Notes: generated by a model not told the origin, from the sequence alone. A stretch of DNA of 64,000 bases from Limnohabitans sp. T6-5 (GCF_003063315.1 NZ_NERV01000002.1:186001-250000), one strand, 5' to 3'. Shown: positions 45,129 through 56,577, counted from the first letter of the stretch. Program-made: numbers and translations.

Positions 45129-45419
45129 ATGTTGCTTGACCAACTTCGCCAGATGAACACCCACCTGAACAGCATCGCTGCTCAGTTTGGTGCTTCTCGT
45201 CTGCGCGTGTTTGGTTCTGTGGCGCGTGGCGAGGAGACCTCGGACAGCGATGTGGACTTTCTCGTCGAACTCCCTCGCGGTTATGACTTGTTCACCCAGC
45301 GCATGCCCTTGGCACAAGGTTTGGGAGATTTGCTGCATCGCAAAGTGGATCTGGTTCCTGAACACGAGTTGAACCCCCATGTCAGAGCGCAAGTGCTGGC
45401 TGAAGCTGTTGCGCTATGA
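45129..45419 (+). CDS. MNT nucleotidyltransferase antitoxin
   Basis: 96 residues from the ATG behind AAGGAAACC. The motif LRVFGSVARGEETSDSDVDFLVEL is the GSx10DxD nucleotidyltransferase signature. MNT proteins neutralise HEPN toxins by AMPylation in the systems studied. Four-base overlap with the HEPN gene. It sits between guaB and guaA. Confidence 0.88.
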   Translation: MLLDQLRQMNTHLNSIAAQFGASRLRVFGSVARGEETSDSDVDFLVELPRGYDLFTQRMPLAQGLGDLLHRKVDLVPEHELNPHVRAQVLAEAVAL

Positions 45420-45763
45420 GCAAGTCATGGCATGCGTATGCACGCCACATCCTGGACGTGGCCGCCAAAATTGCGCGCATTCAGGCGCGTGGTGATTTGA
45501 CGAATGACGAGGTGCTTTACGACGCCACCCTCAGAAATCTGCAAACGCTGTCCGAAGCCACGCAATTGCTACCTGAAGAACTCAAAGCACATTTTCCAGC
45601 CATCCCATGGCGCGAAATCAGTGGCTTTCGCAATATCCTGGTGCACAACTACTTGGGTGACATAGATGTCCTGACCATCCAAGCCGTGGTCAATCAACAT
45701 CTGCCGCCCCTGGTCGCCAGCGTAAAGTCCATGCTGGCTGCCGATGAATCTTCACCCACTTAA
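45416..45763 (+). CDS. HEPN-domain (DUF86) ribonuclease toxin
   Basis: 115 residues, mainly helical. The catalytic Rx4H motif is in GFRNILVHNYLG near the end, as in DUF86/HepT toxins. The gene order MNT then HEPN with ATGA overlap is the common one for MntA-HepT pairs. It ends 15 bases before guaA. Confidence 0.88.
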   Translation: MSKSWHAYARHILDVAAKIARIQARGDLTNDEVLYDATLRNLQTLSEATQLLPEELKAHFPAIPWREISGFRNILVHNYLGDIDVLTIQAVVNQHLPPLVASVKSMLAADESSPT

Positions 45764-45778
45764 CGCATTCCTTTTCGC

Positions 45779-47392
45779 ATGTCTCACTCCAAGATCCTCA
45801 TCCTCGACTTCGGCTCGCAAGTCACCCAGCTCATCGCCCGCCGTGTGCGCGAAGCCCATGTGTTTTGCGAAGTGCACCCCTGCGACGTGAGCAGCGACTG
45901 GGTGCGTGAATACGCCAAAGACGGCAACCTCAAGGGCGTGATCCTGTCGGGCTCACACGCCAGCGTGTACGAGGTGGACGACAAAGCGCCTGATGCGGTG
46001 TTTGAGTTGGGCGTGCCGGTTTTGGGCATTTGCTACGGCATGCAGACCATGGCCCAGCAGCTGGGTGGCAAGGTCGAGGCGGGCACCACACGCGAGTTTG
46101 GCTATGCCGAAGTCCGCGCCCACGGCCACACCGAACTGCTCAAAGGCATTGAAGACTTCGCCACGGCCGAAGGCCACGGCATGCTCAAGGTGTGGATGAG
46201 CCACGGCGACAAAGTCACCCAGATGCCTGGCGGCTTCAAGGTCATGGCCTCGACACCGGCTTGCCCGATTGCCGGCATGGCCGACGAGGCCCGCCGCTTT
46301 TACGCAGTGCAGTTCCACCCCGAGGTCACGCACACCGTGCAGGGCCAGGCGCTGCTCAACCGCTTTGTACTCGACATCTGCCAGGCCCGCCCTGACTGGA
46401 TCATGGGCGACTACATCGAAGAAGCTGTGACCAAGATCCGCGAGCAAGTGGGTGACGAAGAAGTCATTCTGGGCTTGTCGGGCGGCGTCGATTCGTCGGT
46501 GGCTGCAGCCCTGATTCACCGCGCCATTGGCGACAAGCTGACCTGCGTGTTTGTGGACCACGGCCTGCTGCGCCTGAATGAAGGCGACATGGTCATGGAG
46601 ATGTTCGTGGGCAAGCTGCACGCGAAAGTCATCCGCGTCGATGCCAGCGAGCTGTTCTTGGGCAAGTTGGCGGGCGTGAGCGAGCCCGAAGCCAAGCGCA
46701 AGATCATCGGTGGCTTGTTCGTCGATGTGTTCAAGGAACAAGCGGCCAAACTCAAGGCTGGCGACGGCGGCCACAAAGGCGCGACCTTCCTGGCCCAAGG
46801 CACGATTTACCCCGACGTGATCGAGTCGGGTGGTGCCAAGAGCAAGAAGGCCGTCACCATCAAGAGCCACCACAACGTGGGCGGTTTGCCCGAGCAGTTG
46901 GGCCTGAAACTGCTGGAGCCGCTGCGCGAACTGTTCAAAGACGAAGTGCGCGAGCTGGGCGTGGCACTCGGCTTGCCCCGCGAGATGGTTTACCGCCACC
47001 CCTTCCCAGGCCCGGGCCTGGGCGTGCGCATTTTGGGCGAAGTCAAAAAAGAATACGCAGACCTGCTGCGCCGTGCGGACGCGATTTTCATCGAAGAGCT
47101 GCGCAACTTCACCGACGAAACGGGCAAGACCTGGTACGACCTGACCAGCCAAGCCTTCACCGTGTTCCTGCCCGTGAAAAGCGTGGGCGTGATGGGCGAT
47201 GGCCGCACTTACGACTACGTGGTGGCCCTGCGCGCCGTGCAAACCAGCGACTTCATGACGGCCGACTGGGCTGAGCTGCCGTATGCGCTGCTCAAGAAAG
47301 TGTCGGGGCGGATCATCAATGAGGTGCGCGGCATCAATCGAGTGACGTACGACGTGTCAAGCAAGCCACCAGCGACGATCGAGTGGGAGTGA
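45779..47392 (+). CDS. guaA: GMP synthase (glutamine-hydrolysing)
   Basis: 537 residues. It converts XMP to GMP with glutamine and ATP. The class I amidotransferase domain has the catalytic Cys85 in GICYGMQ and the His/Glu pair in QFHPEVTHT. The ATP pyrophosphatase P-loop [10 protein letters not shown] begins near residue 234, and the dimerisation domain follows ([36 protein letters not shown]). Normal length, followed by an intrinsic terminator. Confidence 0.97.
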   Translation: MSHSKILILDFGSQVTQLIARRVREAHVFCEVHPCDVSSDWVREYAKDGNLKGVILSGSHASVYEVDDKAPDAVFELGVPVLGICYGMQTMAQQLGGKVEAGTTREFGYAEVRAHGHTELLKGIEDFATAEGHGMLKVWMSHGDKVTQMPGGFKVMASTPACPIAGMADEARRFYAVQFHPEVTHTVQGQALLNRFVLDICQARPDWIMGDYIEEAVTKIREQVGDEEVILGLSGGVDSSVAAALIHRAIGDKLTCVFVDHGLLRLNEGDMVMEMFVGKLHAKVIRVDASELFLGKLAGVSEPEAKRKIIGGLFVDVFKEQAAKLKAGDGGHKGATFLAQGTIYPDVIESGGAKSKKAVTIKSHHNVGGLPEQLGLKLLEPLRELFKDEVRELGVALGLPREMVYRHPFPGPGLGVRILGEVKKEYADLLRRADAIFIEELRNFTDETGKTWYDLTSQAFTVFLPVKSVGVMGDGRTYDYVVALRAVQTSDFMTADWAELPYALLKKVSGRIINEVRGINRVTYDVSSKPPATIEWE

Positions 47393-47435
47393 CTCGGGAA
47401 GTCATGGACAGACTATTTACAAAATCGTGAACCGC

Positions 47436-47463
47436 AAAAAAGCCGCTGAAAAGCGGCTTTTTT
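47436..47463 (+). terminator. Intrinsic terminator of guaA
   Basis: AAAAAAGCCGCT and AGCGGCTTTTTT pair around a GAAA tetraloop, ending in six T; it can work in both directions. It lies 43 bases after the guaA stop codon. Confidence 0.92.
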
Positions 47464-47479
47464 ACGGTGCTTGCTGTGT

Positions 47480-47548
47480 TCAGTGCGTGGTGACGTACCA
47501 AGTCACGCAGCCAGCGATCAGGACAAAAATAACCATTGCAGTGATCAT
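47480..47548 (-). CDS. 22-residue membrane peptide coupled to the gene upstream
   Basis: Too short for routine calling. The start codon overlaps the stop of the preceding 65-residue membrane protein as ATGA, and AGGAG lies ten bases before it. The sequence begins MITAMVIFVLIAGC and ends WYVTTH, a single membrane helix with a polar tail. No function known. The coupling and the good ribosome-binding site are the main arguments that it is made. Confidence 0.5.
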   Translation of the reverse strand: MITAMVIFVLIAGCVTWYVTTH

Positions 47549-47742
47549 GTTGCGGGTCTCCTGAGTTTCCATGCGAATGTCAATAGTATAGGACAGGCAG
47601 TAAACAGCACGCCAATTTCTAGATTATTTAGGGGACTGTGCCCTGTCAATCCCACAACCCCTCCAATGAAGGAGGACGCGGCAATCGTATCCATGAAGCG
47701 GGCCAAGCCTTCCTTCTGCTCCTTGCTGTACTTGGAAATCAT
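47545..47742 (-). CDS. Small two-helix membrane protein
   Basis: 65 residues from MISKYSKEQKEG (a longer frame from 47820 runs over the HTH gene end). Two hydrophobic segments, TIAASSFIGGVVGLTG and IGVLFTACPILLTFAWKL, with a positively charged C terminus. It looks like a conserved hypothetical inner-membrane protein. It is translationally coupled to the 22-residue peptide gene and lies 20 bases after the HigA-like gene. Confidence 0.6.
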   Translation of the reverse strand: MISKYSKEQKEGLARFMDTIAASSFIGGVVGLTGHSPLNNLEIGVLFTACPILLTFAWKLRRPAT

Positions 47743-47762
47743 ATTCGGCTGCTTTTCTTTAA

Positions 47763-48092
47763 TCAGGCCTTGTCGGGCTGAAATACCCGAATTCGATCCA
47801 GCGCATCTTGCACCGACCAACGTGCCACGGCCATGTCAAAGTCGGTTTGCAGGCCCATCCAGAACTCGGCGCTATTGCCAAAAAACTTGGCTAAGCGCAA
47901 GGCGGTGTCCACGGTGATGGCGCGTTTTTCTCGCACGATGTCGTTGATGCGCGGGGCGGGTACTTGCAACGCCATTGAGAGCGCATGCGCCGTGAGTTGG
48001 TAGGGCATTAAAAATTCTTCACGAAGCACTTCGCCTGGATGAATGGGGCGCATGTTGTTGGTTGCAAGTGGATTTTGTTTCTGCTTGGGCAT
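47763..48092 (-). CDS. higA: HigA-type HTH antitoxin (no toxin gene beside it)
   Basis: 109 residues from MPKQKQNP (an ATG three codons earlier is possible). MRPIHPGEVLREEFLMPYQLTA is the classic HigA start, and the HTH is LSMALQVPAPRINDIVREKRAI followed by LRLAKFFGNSAEFWMGLQ. HigA normally follows a higB toxin gene. Here the upstream side is taken by MITE-like element D at 48158, so the toxin gene may have been removed or never present. Confidence 0.85.
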   Translation of the reverse strand: MPKQKQNPLATNNMRPIHPGEVLREEFLMPYQLTAHALSMALQVPAPRINDIVREKRAITVDTALRLAKFFGNSAEFWMGLQTDFDMAVARWSVQDALDRIRVFQPDKA

Positions 48093-48157
48093 GGTCAACA
48101 TCTTAGATCCTCAAGCTTGGAGCGTCAAAATCGAATGGGCAATTGCACGAGACTGAT

Positions 48158-48318
48158 TATTGATCTGGCCCTGTGAACTGTTCAATGGCCAATGATTTTG
48201 TAGGTCGGTAGCTTCTGCTCCAACAGTGCTGGTTGGGCGCGGGCATTTGTCGGGGCTGAAGCCACCGACCTACGGGGGGGGGGCCAAAAAATGCAAACTT
48301 CAGCGTGCCGTATCTACA
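48158..48318. mobile_element. MITE-like element D with a REP pair
   Basis: Left end TATTGATCTGGCCCTGTGAA and right end AAACTTCAGCGTGCCGTAT, degenerate versions of the element ends at 645 and 1179. Inside are a mutated forward REP (48200 onward) and a reverse GGCT-type REP (about 48249-48282), followed by a run of ten G at 48284-48293. Confidence 0.6.
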
Positions 48319-48357
48319 GGGCGCAATGAACGCTCTGTGTTTGGTACATTCATCGAC

Positions 48358-50348
<1,991 letters not shown>

Positions 50349-50363
50349 AGAAGAACACGAGCC

Positions 50364-51275
50364 ATGGCCCATATCTACATTTTTTCCCCTTCCAGCGCAG
50401 TGCGCGACAAAGCCGCTTTTCGCCGTGGCGTGAAGCGCTTGCAAGCCCAAGGCCACCAGGTCGAAGTGGATGAAGCGGCGTTGGCCAGCCACATGCGCTT
50501 TGCGGGCGACGACGCGACGCGCATTGCGGCCATCACACGCGCGGCTGCCAGCGGAGCTGACGTGGCGCTGATCTCGCGCGGCGGTTACGGCCTCACGCGC
50601 ATCCTGCCTGCCTTGCCCTACAAGCAGATCGCCAAAGCCATCGATGGTGGCACGCAGTTTGTGGGCTTGAGCGACTTCACCGCCTTCAACCAAGCGGTGT
50701 ATGCCAAGACCGGGCACATCAGTTGGCAGGGCCCGGCCCTTGGGGAAGACTTTGGCCCCGAGCAGGAGCCCGACGACATCATGCAAGCCTGCTTTGACGA
50801 CCTGCTGCTGGAGCAAGGCGAGGGCACGGGCTGGCAGCTGCCCAAGGTTGAAACCGAGCGCCGCGTGTTGGTGAAAGACGCGGCGCTGTGGGGCGGCAAC
50901 CTGACGGTGCTGACCTCTTTGCTGGGCACACCGTACTTCCCGCAAGTCAAGGGTGGTGTGCTCTTTCTTGAGGACGTGGGCGAGCACCCTTACCGCATCG
51001 AGCGCATGCTCACGCAGCTGCTGCACGCGGGTGTGTTGGCCCAGCAAAAAGCGGTGTTGATAGGCCAATTCAGCAACTACAAGCTGGTGCCCGCGCACGA
51101 CAAAGGCTTCAAGCTGGCCACGGTGGTCGACTGGTTGCGCAGCCAGATCAAGGCCCCGGTGCTCACCGGCTTGCCCTTTGGCCATGTGGAGACCAAGGTG
51201 CTGCTGCCCGTGGGTGCCAAGGTGGACTTTGTCACCGAAGGGCGTGACGCGCTGATGGTTTGGGGCCATATTTGA
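50364..51275 (+). CDS. LD-carboxypeptidase (peptidase family S66)
   Basis: 303 residues. It would cleave the terminal D-Ala from murein tetrapeptides during recycling. Ser nucleophile motif GLSDFTAFN (usually GYSD), Glu in FLEDVGEHPYRIERML, and His in TGLPFGHVETK form the triad of LdcA/MccF enzymes. Cytoplasmic, no signal peptide. It follows the TadA fusion by 15 bases. Confidence 0.88.
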   Translation: MAHIYIFSPSSAVRDKAAFRRGVKRLQAQGHQVEVDEAALASHMRFAGDDATRIAAITRAAASGADVALISRGGYGLTRILPALPYKQIAKAIDGGTQFVGLSDFTAFNQAVYAKTGHISWQGPALGEDFGPEQEPDDIMQACFDDLLLEQGEGTGWQLPKVETERRVLVKDAALWGGNLTVLTSLLGTPYFPQVKGGVLFLEDVGEHPYRIERMLTQLLHAGVLAQQKAVLIGQFSNYKLVPAHDKGFKLATVVDWLRSQIKAPVLTGLPFGHVETKVLLPVGAKVDFVTEGRDALMVWGHI

Positions 51276-51344
51276 GAATCTGAGCAAGCCATGTCGGATG
51301 GCCCCGCAGTCCTCGCTTCGGGCAGTGGTAATTGGTCGTTCAAT

Positions 51345-52000
51345 GTCGGACTCTTCGAGTACCGACCTACAGGACAACCTGGTCATTTGTAGGTCGGTGG
51401 TCGAAGACCCCGACGTTGGTTGTATCGACATATGGGCCTGGGTTTGGGCAGCGGTGCTTGAATGTGCCATGTCGGACTCTTCGAGTACCGACCTACAGGA
51501 CAACCTGGTCATTTGTAGGTCGGTGGTCGAAGACCCCGACGTTGGTTGTATCGACATATGGGCCTGGGTTTGGGCAGCGGTGCTTGAATGTGCCATGTCG
51601 GACTCTTCGAGTGCCGACCTACGGGACAACCTGGTCATTTGTAGGTCGGTGGTCGAAGACCCCGACGTTGGTTGTATCGACACATGGGCCTGGGTTTGGG
51701 CAGCGGTGCTTGAATGTGCCATGTCGGACTCTTCGAGTACCGACCTACAGGACAACCTGGTCATTTGTAGGTCGGTGGTCGAAGACCCCGACGTTGGTTG
51801 TATCGACATATGGGCCTGGGTTTGGGCAGCGGTGCTTGAATGTGCCATGTCGGACTCTTCGAGTACCGACCTACAGGACAACCTGGTCATTTGTAGGTCG
51901 GTGGTCGAAGACCCCGACGTTGGTTGTATCGACACATGGGCCTGGGTTTGGGCAGCGGTGCTTGAGTGCTCTATGTCGGACTCTTCGAGTACCGACATAC
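51345..52000. repeat. REP array, five 126-bp units plus a partial sixth
   Basis: Reverse-oriented ACTC-type hairpins begin at 51345, 51471, 51597, 51723, 51849 and 51975, exactly 126 bases apart. Each unit has the reverse hairpin, AGGACAACCTGGTCATTT, a forward GGTC-type hairpin, and a spacer with GGCCTGGGTTTGGGCAGCGG. The period is a multiple of three, so long frames run through on both strands; these are not proteins. Confidence 0.92.
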
Positions 52001-52060
52001 AAGGCAAGCAGCATGTTCCGCTTGGAAGTTGAATCTTTTTTATAAAAACAGGAGACACAG

Positions 52061-54541
52061 ATGAAATGGTTGGGACGATTGGCGCTGCTGTGCGTGGTGG
52101 CTGCTTTGTCGGCAGGGGGTGTGGTCAGCGTGCAGCTGTTGCGCAGCATGCCCAAGTTGGATGGCCAAGCCTCGCTCAAGGGTTTGAATGGGCCTGTTCA
52201 AGTCACGCGTGATGCCTCGGATGTGACCCATATCACCGCAGGCAGTGCCGTGGATGCCTGGCGTGCCATGGGTTTTGTGCACGCGCAAGAGCGCGGCTGG
52301 CAGTTGGAGTTCAACCGCCGCCTGATGCGCGGCGAGTTATCTGAAATTCTGGGCGCCGCCACGCTGGACACCGACAAGCTGATGCGCACGCTGGGCATCA
52401 TCAGCATGGCCCGCCAACAGTTGAAGGGCTTGTCTCCTGCCACGCAGGCCGCTTTGCAGGCTTACAGCGATGGGATTCAGGACGCTTGGCAAAGTGGCCA
52501 GGTGCGGCCTTCGCCAGAATTCAAACTGCTGGGCACGCAGGCCGGTGGCCAAAGCGGCCAAGCCTGGAGCCCCGAGGACAGCGTGGGCTGGGCGCTCATG
52601 ATGGCGCTTGATTTGGGCGGCAATTGGGGCCAGGAGTTCGCCCGTTTGTCGGCCTCGCAGGTGCTCAGCAACGAGCAGCTGTGGCAGTTGCTCCCTGCCT
52701 ACCCTGGAGAAAAGCCCGCCACCGCCGTGGATTTGCCCGCCTTGTATGCCCGTCTGGGCGTGTACGCGCCAGCCGCTTCCAAAGCCGCACAAGCCCGACC
52801 GCAGGACAGCGCTCTGGCCCAATGGTCTGCCGACTGGGTGCGCGACATGGGCATTTTGGAAGGCAAGGGCAGCAACAACTGGGTGGTGCCGGGCAGCCGC
52901 ACCGTGTCCGGCAAACCCTTGCTGGCCAATGACCCGCATTTGGCCTTGAGCTCACCCGCCATTTGGTACTTTGCCCACCTCAAAGCGCCAGCAGGGGAGT
53001 TGCCCGGGGGGCAAAAACACCCCGCGCTGGACGTGATCGGTGCCACTTTGCCCGGTTTGCCCTTTGTGGTGCTTGGGCGCACACCGGGCGTGGCCTGGGG
53101 CTTTACCAACACCGGGCCTGACGTGCAGGACCTTTACCTGGAGCAACTCGACGCGACGCAACCGGACAAGTACCGCACGCCTGAAGGCTGGGCGGCATTT
53201 GAAAGTCGCAGCGAAACCATCCGGGTCAAAGGGCAGGCCGATGTGTCGCTGCAAGTGCGCAGCACCCGCCACGGCCCAGTCATCAGCGATGTGCAGCCGC
53301 AATACCGTGGCCTGATCGACGACAAGCGCTATGCCATCAGCCTGCGCTGGTCGGCCCTGACGCCCGACAACAAAACGGTGGACGCGGGCATGCAAGCCAA
53401 TTGGGCGCAAACCGTGCCGCAATTGCAGCAGGCCTTTGCCGATCACCACGCCCCCATGCAAAGCGTTGTGATGGCCGACACGCAAGGTGCGGTGGCTTTC
53501 CAGGCGGTGGGCAAGCTGCCCACGCGTGCGGCCAGCAACGACATTCGGGGTGTGGCCCCATCGCCCGGCTGGCTGGCGCCATACGACTGGACAGGCTGGT
53601 TGCCCACCGCTCAAAACCCGGCGGTGGACGGCGCGCAGATTGAACAAAAAGGCTGGCATGCCACAGCCAACCAAAACATCTTGCCGCCAGGCTATGCCCA
53701 CTTCATTGGCGGCGACTGGACCACGCCTGAACGCTTTCAGCGCATCGAACAACTGCTGGCTGCCTCACCCAAGCACAGCCGCGAGAGCCTGCAAGCCATT
53801 CAAAACGACGTGCTGTCCTTGGGCGCCAAGGCTTTGCTGCCCACCGTGTTGAGTGCCAAGCCTCAGCATCCGCTGGGCGCACAGGCATTGAACGTGCTGG
53901 CGGCATTTGATGGCCGAATGAGCCGAGACAGTGCAGCGGCCTTGATCTTCAACGTCTGGGCCGATGAGTTGACACGGGCTTTGCTCGTGCCGCAGCTGGG
54001 GGCCGGCAGGTTTCAGGCCCTGTATGGCAAGCGCCACTTCCGTGCCGCAGTCGAAGGCATCTTGAGCCGCAATGACGCCTTTTGGTGTGGCCCACAAGCT
54101 TGTGCCACGCAAGTGTCGACCGCTTTGGACCGCGCCTTGACGCGGATTGCCGCCAGCCAAGGCAGTCAGATGACGCAATGGCGCTGGGGCGCCTGGCACC
54201 CGGCCATCAGCGGACACAAGCCCTTTGGCAAGGTGCCTTATCTGAATGCCGTGTTTGACGTGCGCACCGAAAGTGCGGGGGACTTGTTCACCGTGAATGT
54301 GGGCCAGTATTGGGCCAATGACAAACAAGAGCCATTTGCCAACCGGCACGCGGCGTCATTGCGGGCGGTGTATGACCTGTCGCCATCGGGCCAGTCACAG
54401 TTCATTTACCAAACAGGGCAAAGCGGGCATGTGTTTTCTCCGCGCAGCCGCGACATGAGCCAGGCGTGGGCACAAGGCACTTACCGTGCCTTGCAGTTTG
54501 AACCCGGCCGTTGGACGCATCAGCTGGTACTGAATCCCTGA
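52061..54541 (+). CDS. Penicillin acylase family amidohydrolase
   Basis: 826 residues, good ribosome-binding site (ACAGGAGACACAG). An N-terminal signal anchor (LALLCVVAALSAGGVV) directs it to the periplasm. Family S45 Ntn-hydrolase: the alpha-subunit part has THITAGSAVDAWRAMGFVHAQ, and the catalytic Ser271 follows Gly in LEGKGSNNWVV, where self-cleavage frees the beta subunit. Substrates may be acyl-homoserine lactones, beta-lactams or other N-acyl compounds. A LuxR-type gene lies nearby, but the link is only suggestive. Confidence 0.88.
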   Translation: MKWLGRLALLCVVAALSAGGVVSVQLLRSMPKLDGQASLKGLNGPVQVTRDASDVTHITAGSAVDAWRAMGFVHAQERGWQLEFNRRLMRGELSEILGAATLDTDKLMRTLGIISMARQQLKGLSPATQAALQAYSDGIQDAWQSGQVRPSPEFKLLGTQAGGQSGQAWSPEDSVGWALMMALDLGGNWGQEFARLSASQVLSNEQLWQLLPAYPGEKPATAVDLPALYARLGVYAPAASKAAQARPQDSALAQWSADWVRDMGILEGKGSNNWVVPGSRTVSGKPLLANDPHLALSSPAIWYFAHLKAPAGELPGGQKHPALDVIGATLPGLPFVVLGRTPGVAWGFTNTGPDVQDLYLEQLDATQPDKYRTPEGWAAFESRSETIRVKGQADVSLQVRSTRHGPVISDVQPQYRGLIDDKRYAISLRWSALTPDNKTVDAGMQANWAQTVPQLQQAFADHHAPMQSVVMADTQGAVAFQAVGKLPTRAASNDIRGVAPSPGWLAPYDWTGWLPTAQNPAVDGAQIEQKGWHATANQNILPPGYAHFIGGDWTTPERFQRIEQLLAASPKHSRESLQAIQNDVLSLGAKALLPTVLSAKPQHPLGAQALNVLAAFDGRMSRDSAAALIFNVWADELTRALLVPQLGAGRFQALYGKRHFRAAVEGILSRNDAFWCGPQACATQVSTALDRALTRIAASQGSQMTQWRWGAWHPAISGHKPFGKVPYLNAVFDVRTESAGDLFTVNVGQYWANDKQEPFANRHAASLRAVYDLSPSGQSQFIYQTGQSGHVFSPRSRDMSQAWAQGTYRALQFEPGRWTHQLVLNP

Positions 54542-54556
54542 GCCTCAGCACACCAC

Positions 54557-55779
54557 GTCGGACTCTTCGAGTACCGACCTACGGGCAGCAAGGTTTTTGT
54601 AGGTCGGTGGTCGAAGACCCCGACATTTGATGGCTGGCCACGTTGCCTTCACTTCGGGCAATATCGGTGCCCAAGCGCACCACGTCGGACTCTGCGAGTG
54701 CCGACCTACGGGGCAGCAAGGCTTTGTAGGTCGGTGGTCGAGGACCCCGACATTTGTTGGCTGGCCCCGTTGCCTTCAGTTCGGGCAGTGGCGGTGCCGA
54801 AGCGCACCCCGTCGGACTCTTCGAGTACCGACCTACGGGGCAGCAAGGCTTTTGTAGGTCGGTGGTCGAAGACCCCGACATTTGTTGGCTGGCCCCGTTG
54901 CCTTCAGTTCGGGCAGTAGCGGTGCCGAAGCGCACCACGTCGGACTCTTCGAGTGCCGACCTACGGGGCAGCAAGGTTTTTGTAGGTCGGTGGTCGAAGA
55001 CCCCGACGTTTTTTGGCTGGCCACGTTGCCTTCACTTCGGGCAATAGCGGTGCCGAAGCGCACCATGTCGGACTCTTCGAGTACCGACTTACGGGGCAGC
55101 AAGGTTTTTGTAGGTCGGTGGTCGAAGACCCCGACATTTGATGGATTGCCCCGTTGCCTTCAGTTCGGGCGGTAGCGGTGCCGAAGCACACCACGTCGGA
55201 CTCTTCGAGTACCGACCTACGGGGCAGCAAGGCTTTTGTAGGTCGGTGGTCGAAGACCGACCCCGACATTTGTTGGCTGGCCCCGTTGCCTTCAGTTCGG
55301 GCAGTAGCGGTGCCGAAGCGCACCACGTCGGACTCTTCGAGTGCCGACCTACGGGGCAGCAAGGTTTTTGTAGGTCGGTGGTCGAAGACCCCGACATTTG
55401 TTGGCTGGCCACGTTGCCTTCACTTCGGGCAATAGCGGTGCCGAAGCGCACCACGTCGGACTCTTCGAGTGCCGACCTACGGGGCAGCAAGGTTTTTGTA
55501 GGTCGGTGGTCGAAGACCCCGACGTTTTTTAGCTGGCCCCGTTGCCTTCAGTTCGGGCAGTAGCGGTGCCGAAGCGCACCCCGTCGGACTCTTCGAGTGC
55601 CGACCTACGGGGCAGCAAGGTTTTGTAGGTCGGTGGTCGAAGACCCCGACATTTGTTGGCTGGCCCCGTTGCCTTCAGTTCGGGCAGTAGCGGTGCCGAA
55701 GCGCACCACGTCGGACTCTTTGAGTACCAACCTACGGGGCAGCAAGGTTTTTGTAGGTCGGTGGTCGAAGACCCCGACA
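54557..55779. repeat. Large REP array, ten units of about 128 bp
   Basis: Reverse ACTC-type hairpins begin at 54557, 54684, 54811, 54939, 55067, 55195, 55327, 55455, 55583 and 55710. Each is followed by GGGGCAGCAAGG and a forward GGTC-type hairpin, then a spacer with GTTGCCTTCAGTTCGGGCAG. One unit (55195-55326) carries a four-base extra, ACCGACCCC, in the forward hairpin. The array fills the gap between the acylase and the LuxR-type gene. Confidence 0.93.
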
Positions 55780-55800
55780 ATGGCTTCGTTCATTAACCGA

Positions 55801-56577
55801 TCAAGTGCGCGCAAACAGGGCAAACAGCTGGTTTTTGAAGTGAATGCCCAGGCGTGCGAAAGCGCGGTTGCGGTAGGTTTTGACGGTGGGCACACTCAGG
55901 CTCAGGTCTTGGGCGATGCCGTCTTGCGTCATGCCCATCAAGAGACGGGCACACACATCGATCTCTCGCGGGGTCAATGCTTTGCCCAAGTTCTGCAATC
56001 TGTGAACCCAATGGACGATGTCTTCTGGGGGCAGGATTTTGCGGGGTTTGACCAACTCGATTTGCTTGCGTGCCAATCGCAGCAAGGCCGGTCCCAGCGC
56101 TTCAAAATTGGCCAGATGGGCATCGCTGAAAGGGCGTTGGTGCTCGTGCCGGTAAAAGTTGATGGCAAACACCGATGCGTCCTGGTGTTGGACGACGGAC
56201 ACGCGCTCGGCCATGCCATGTGCTTCGTACACGCGGGCACGGTGCTGCGGGGGAACTTCTGGCGCCGTGATGTGGCACAGCACAGGCCCATTAACCGGCG
56301 CTGATTCAGCGGCCAGGGTGCGGTCGCTCAAATGAGGGCCTGACAAATAGGCGTTCCAGCAATCGCGTGTGGTGTCTGGCACGCCCAAACTGGCCGACAT
56401 GAAAAGTTCAGGGGCGCAGCCCGAGCCGGTTTGGTAGATCGAGTACGAGGCCGCAGGCACCACCGCTTGCAGTTCACCCAAAAGCGAGGTCTCGAATTCG
56501 GCTTGACCGATCAAGCCAATCAGGCCTTCGAGCACCTGAACGGGGCTGTTGCTTTGAGAAGGGGTCCATTGGCGCAT
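55801..56577 (-). CDS. LuxR-family transcriptional regulator
   Basis: 258 residues. The C-terminal 60 residues form the LuxR HTH: KALTPREIDVCARLLMGMTQDGIA then LSVPTVKTYRNRAFARLG. The N-terminal 180 residues have no recognised signal domain. It ends 22 bases before the REP array and is divergent from the DUF3237 gene, so it may control that gene and the tannase-like gene behind it. Confidence 0.85.
   Translation of the reverse strand: MRQWTPSQSNSPVQVLEGLIGLIGQAEFETSLLGELQAVVPAASYSIYQTGSGCAPELFMSASLGVPDTTRDCWNAYLSGPHLSDRTLAAESAPVNGPVLCHITAPEVPPQHRARVYEAHGMAERVSVVQHQDASVFAINFYRHEHQRPFSDAHLANFEALGPALLRLARKQIELVKPRKILPPEDIVHWVHRLQNLGKALTPREIDVCARLLMGMTQDGIAQDLSLSVPTVKTYRNRAFARLGIHFKNQLFALFART

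Noticed and set aside
45953..47242. 429-residue minus-strand frame over guaA
   Set aside because: Antisense of GMP synthase.
51298..52045. Repetitive proteins of 237-244 residues on the plus strand
   Set aside because: Period 126 keeps frames open; the products consist of translated REP hairpins (SSTDLQ, CRSVVEDPD) with no start signals.
54627..55563. Many overlapping frames in the ten-unit array
   Set aside because: Same cause as above: translated REP sequence in several frames and both strands.
54557..55779. CRISPR-like regular repeats
   Set aside because: The intervening sequences are near-identical from unit to unit, repeats alternate in orientation, and there are no cas genes, so this is a REP array.
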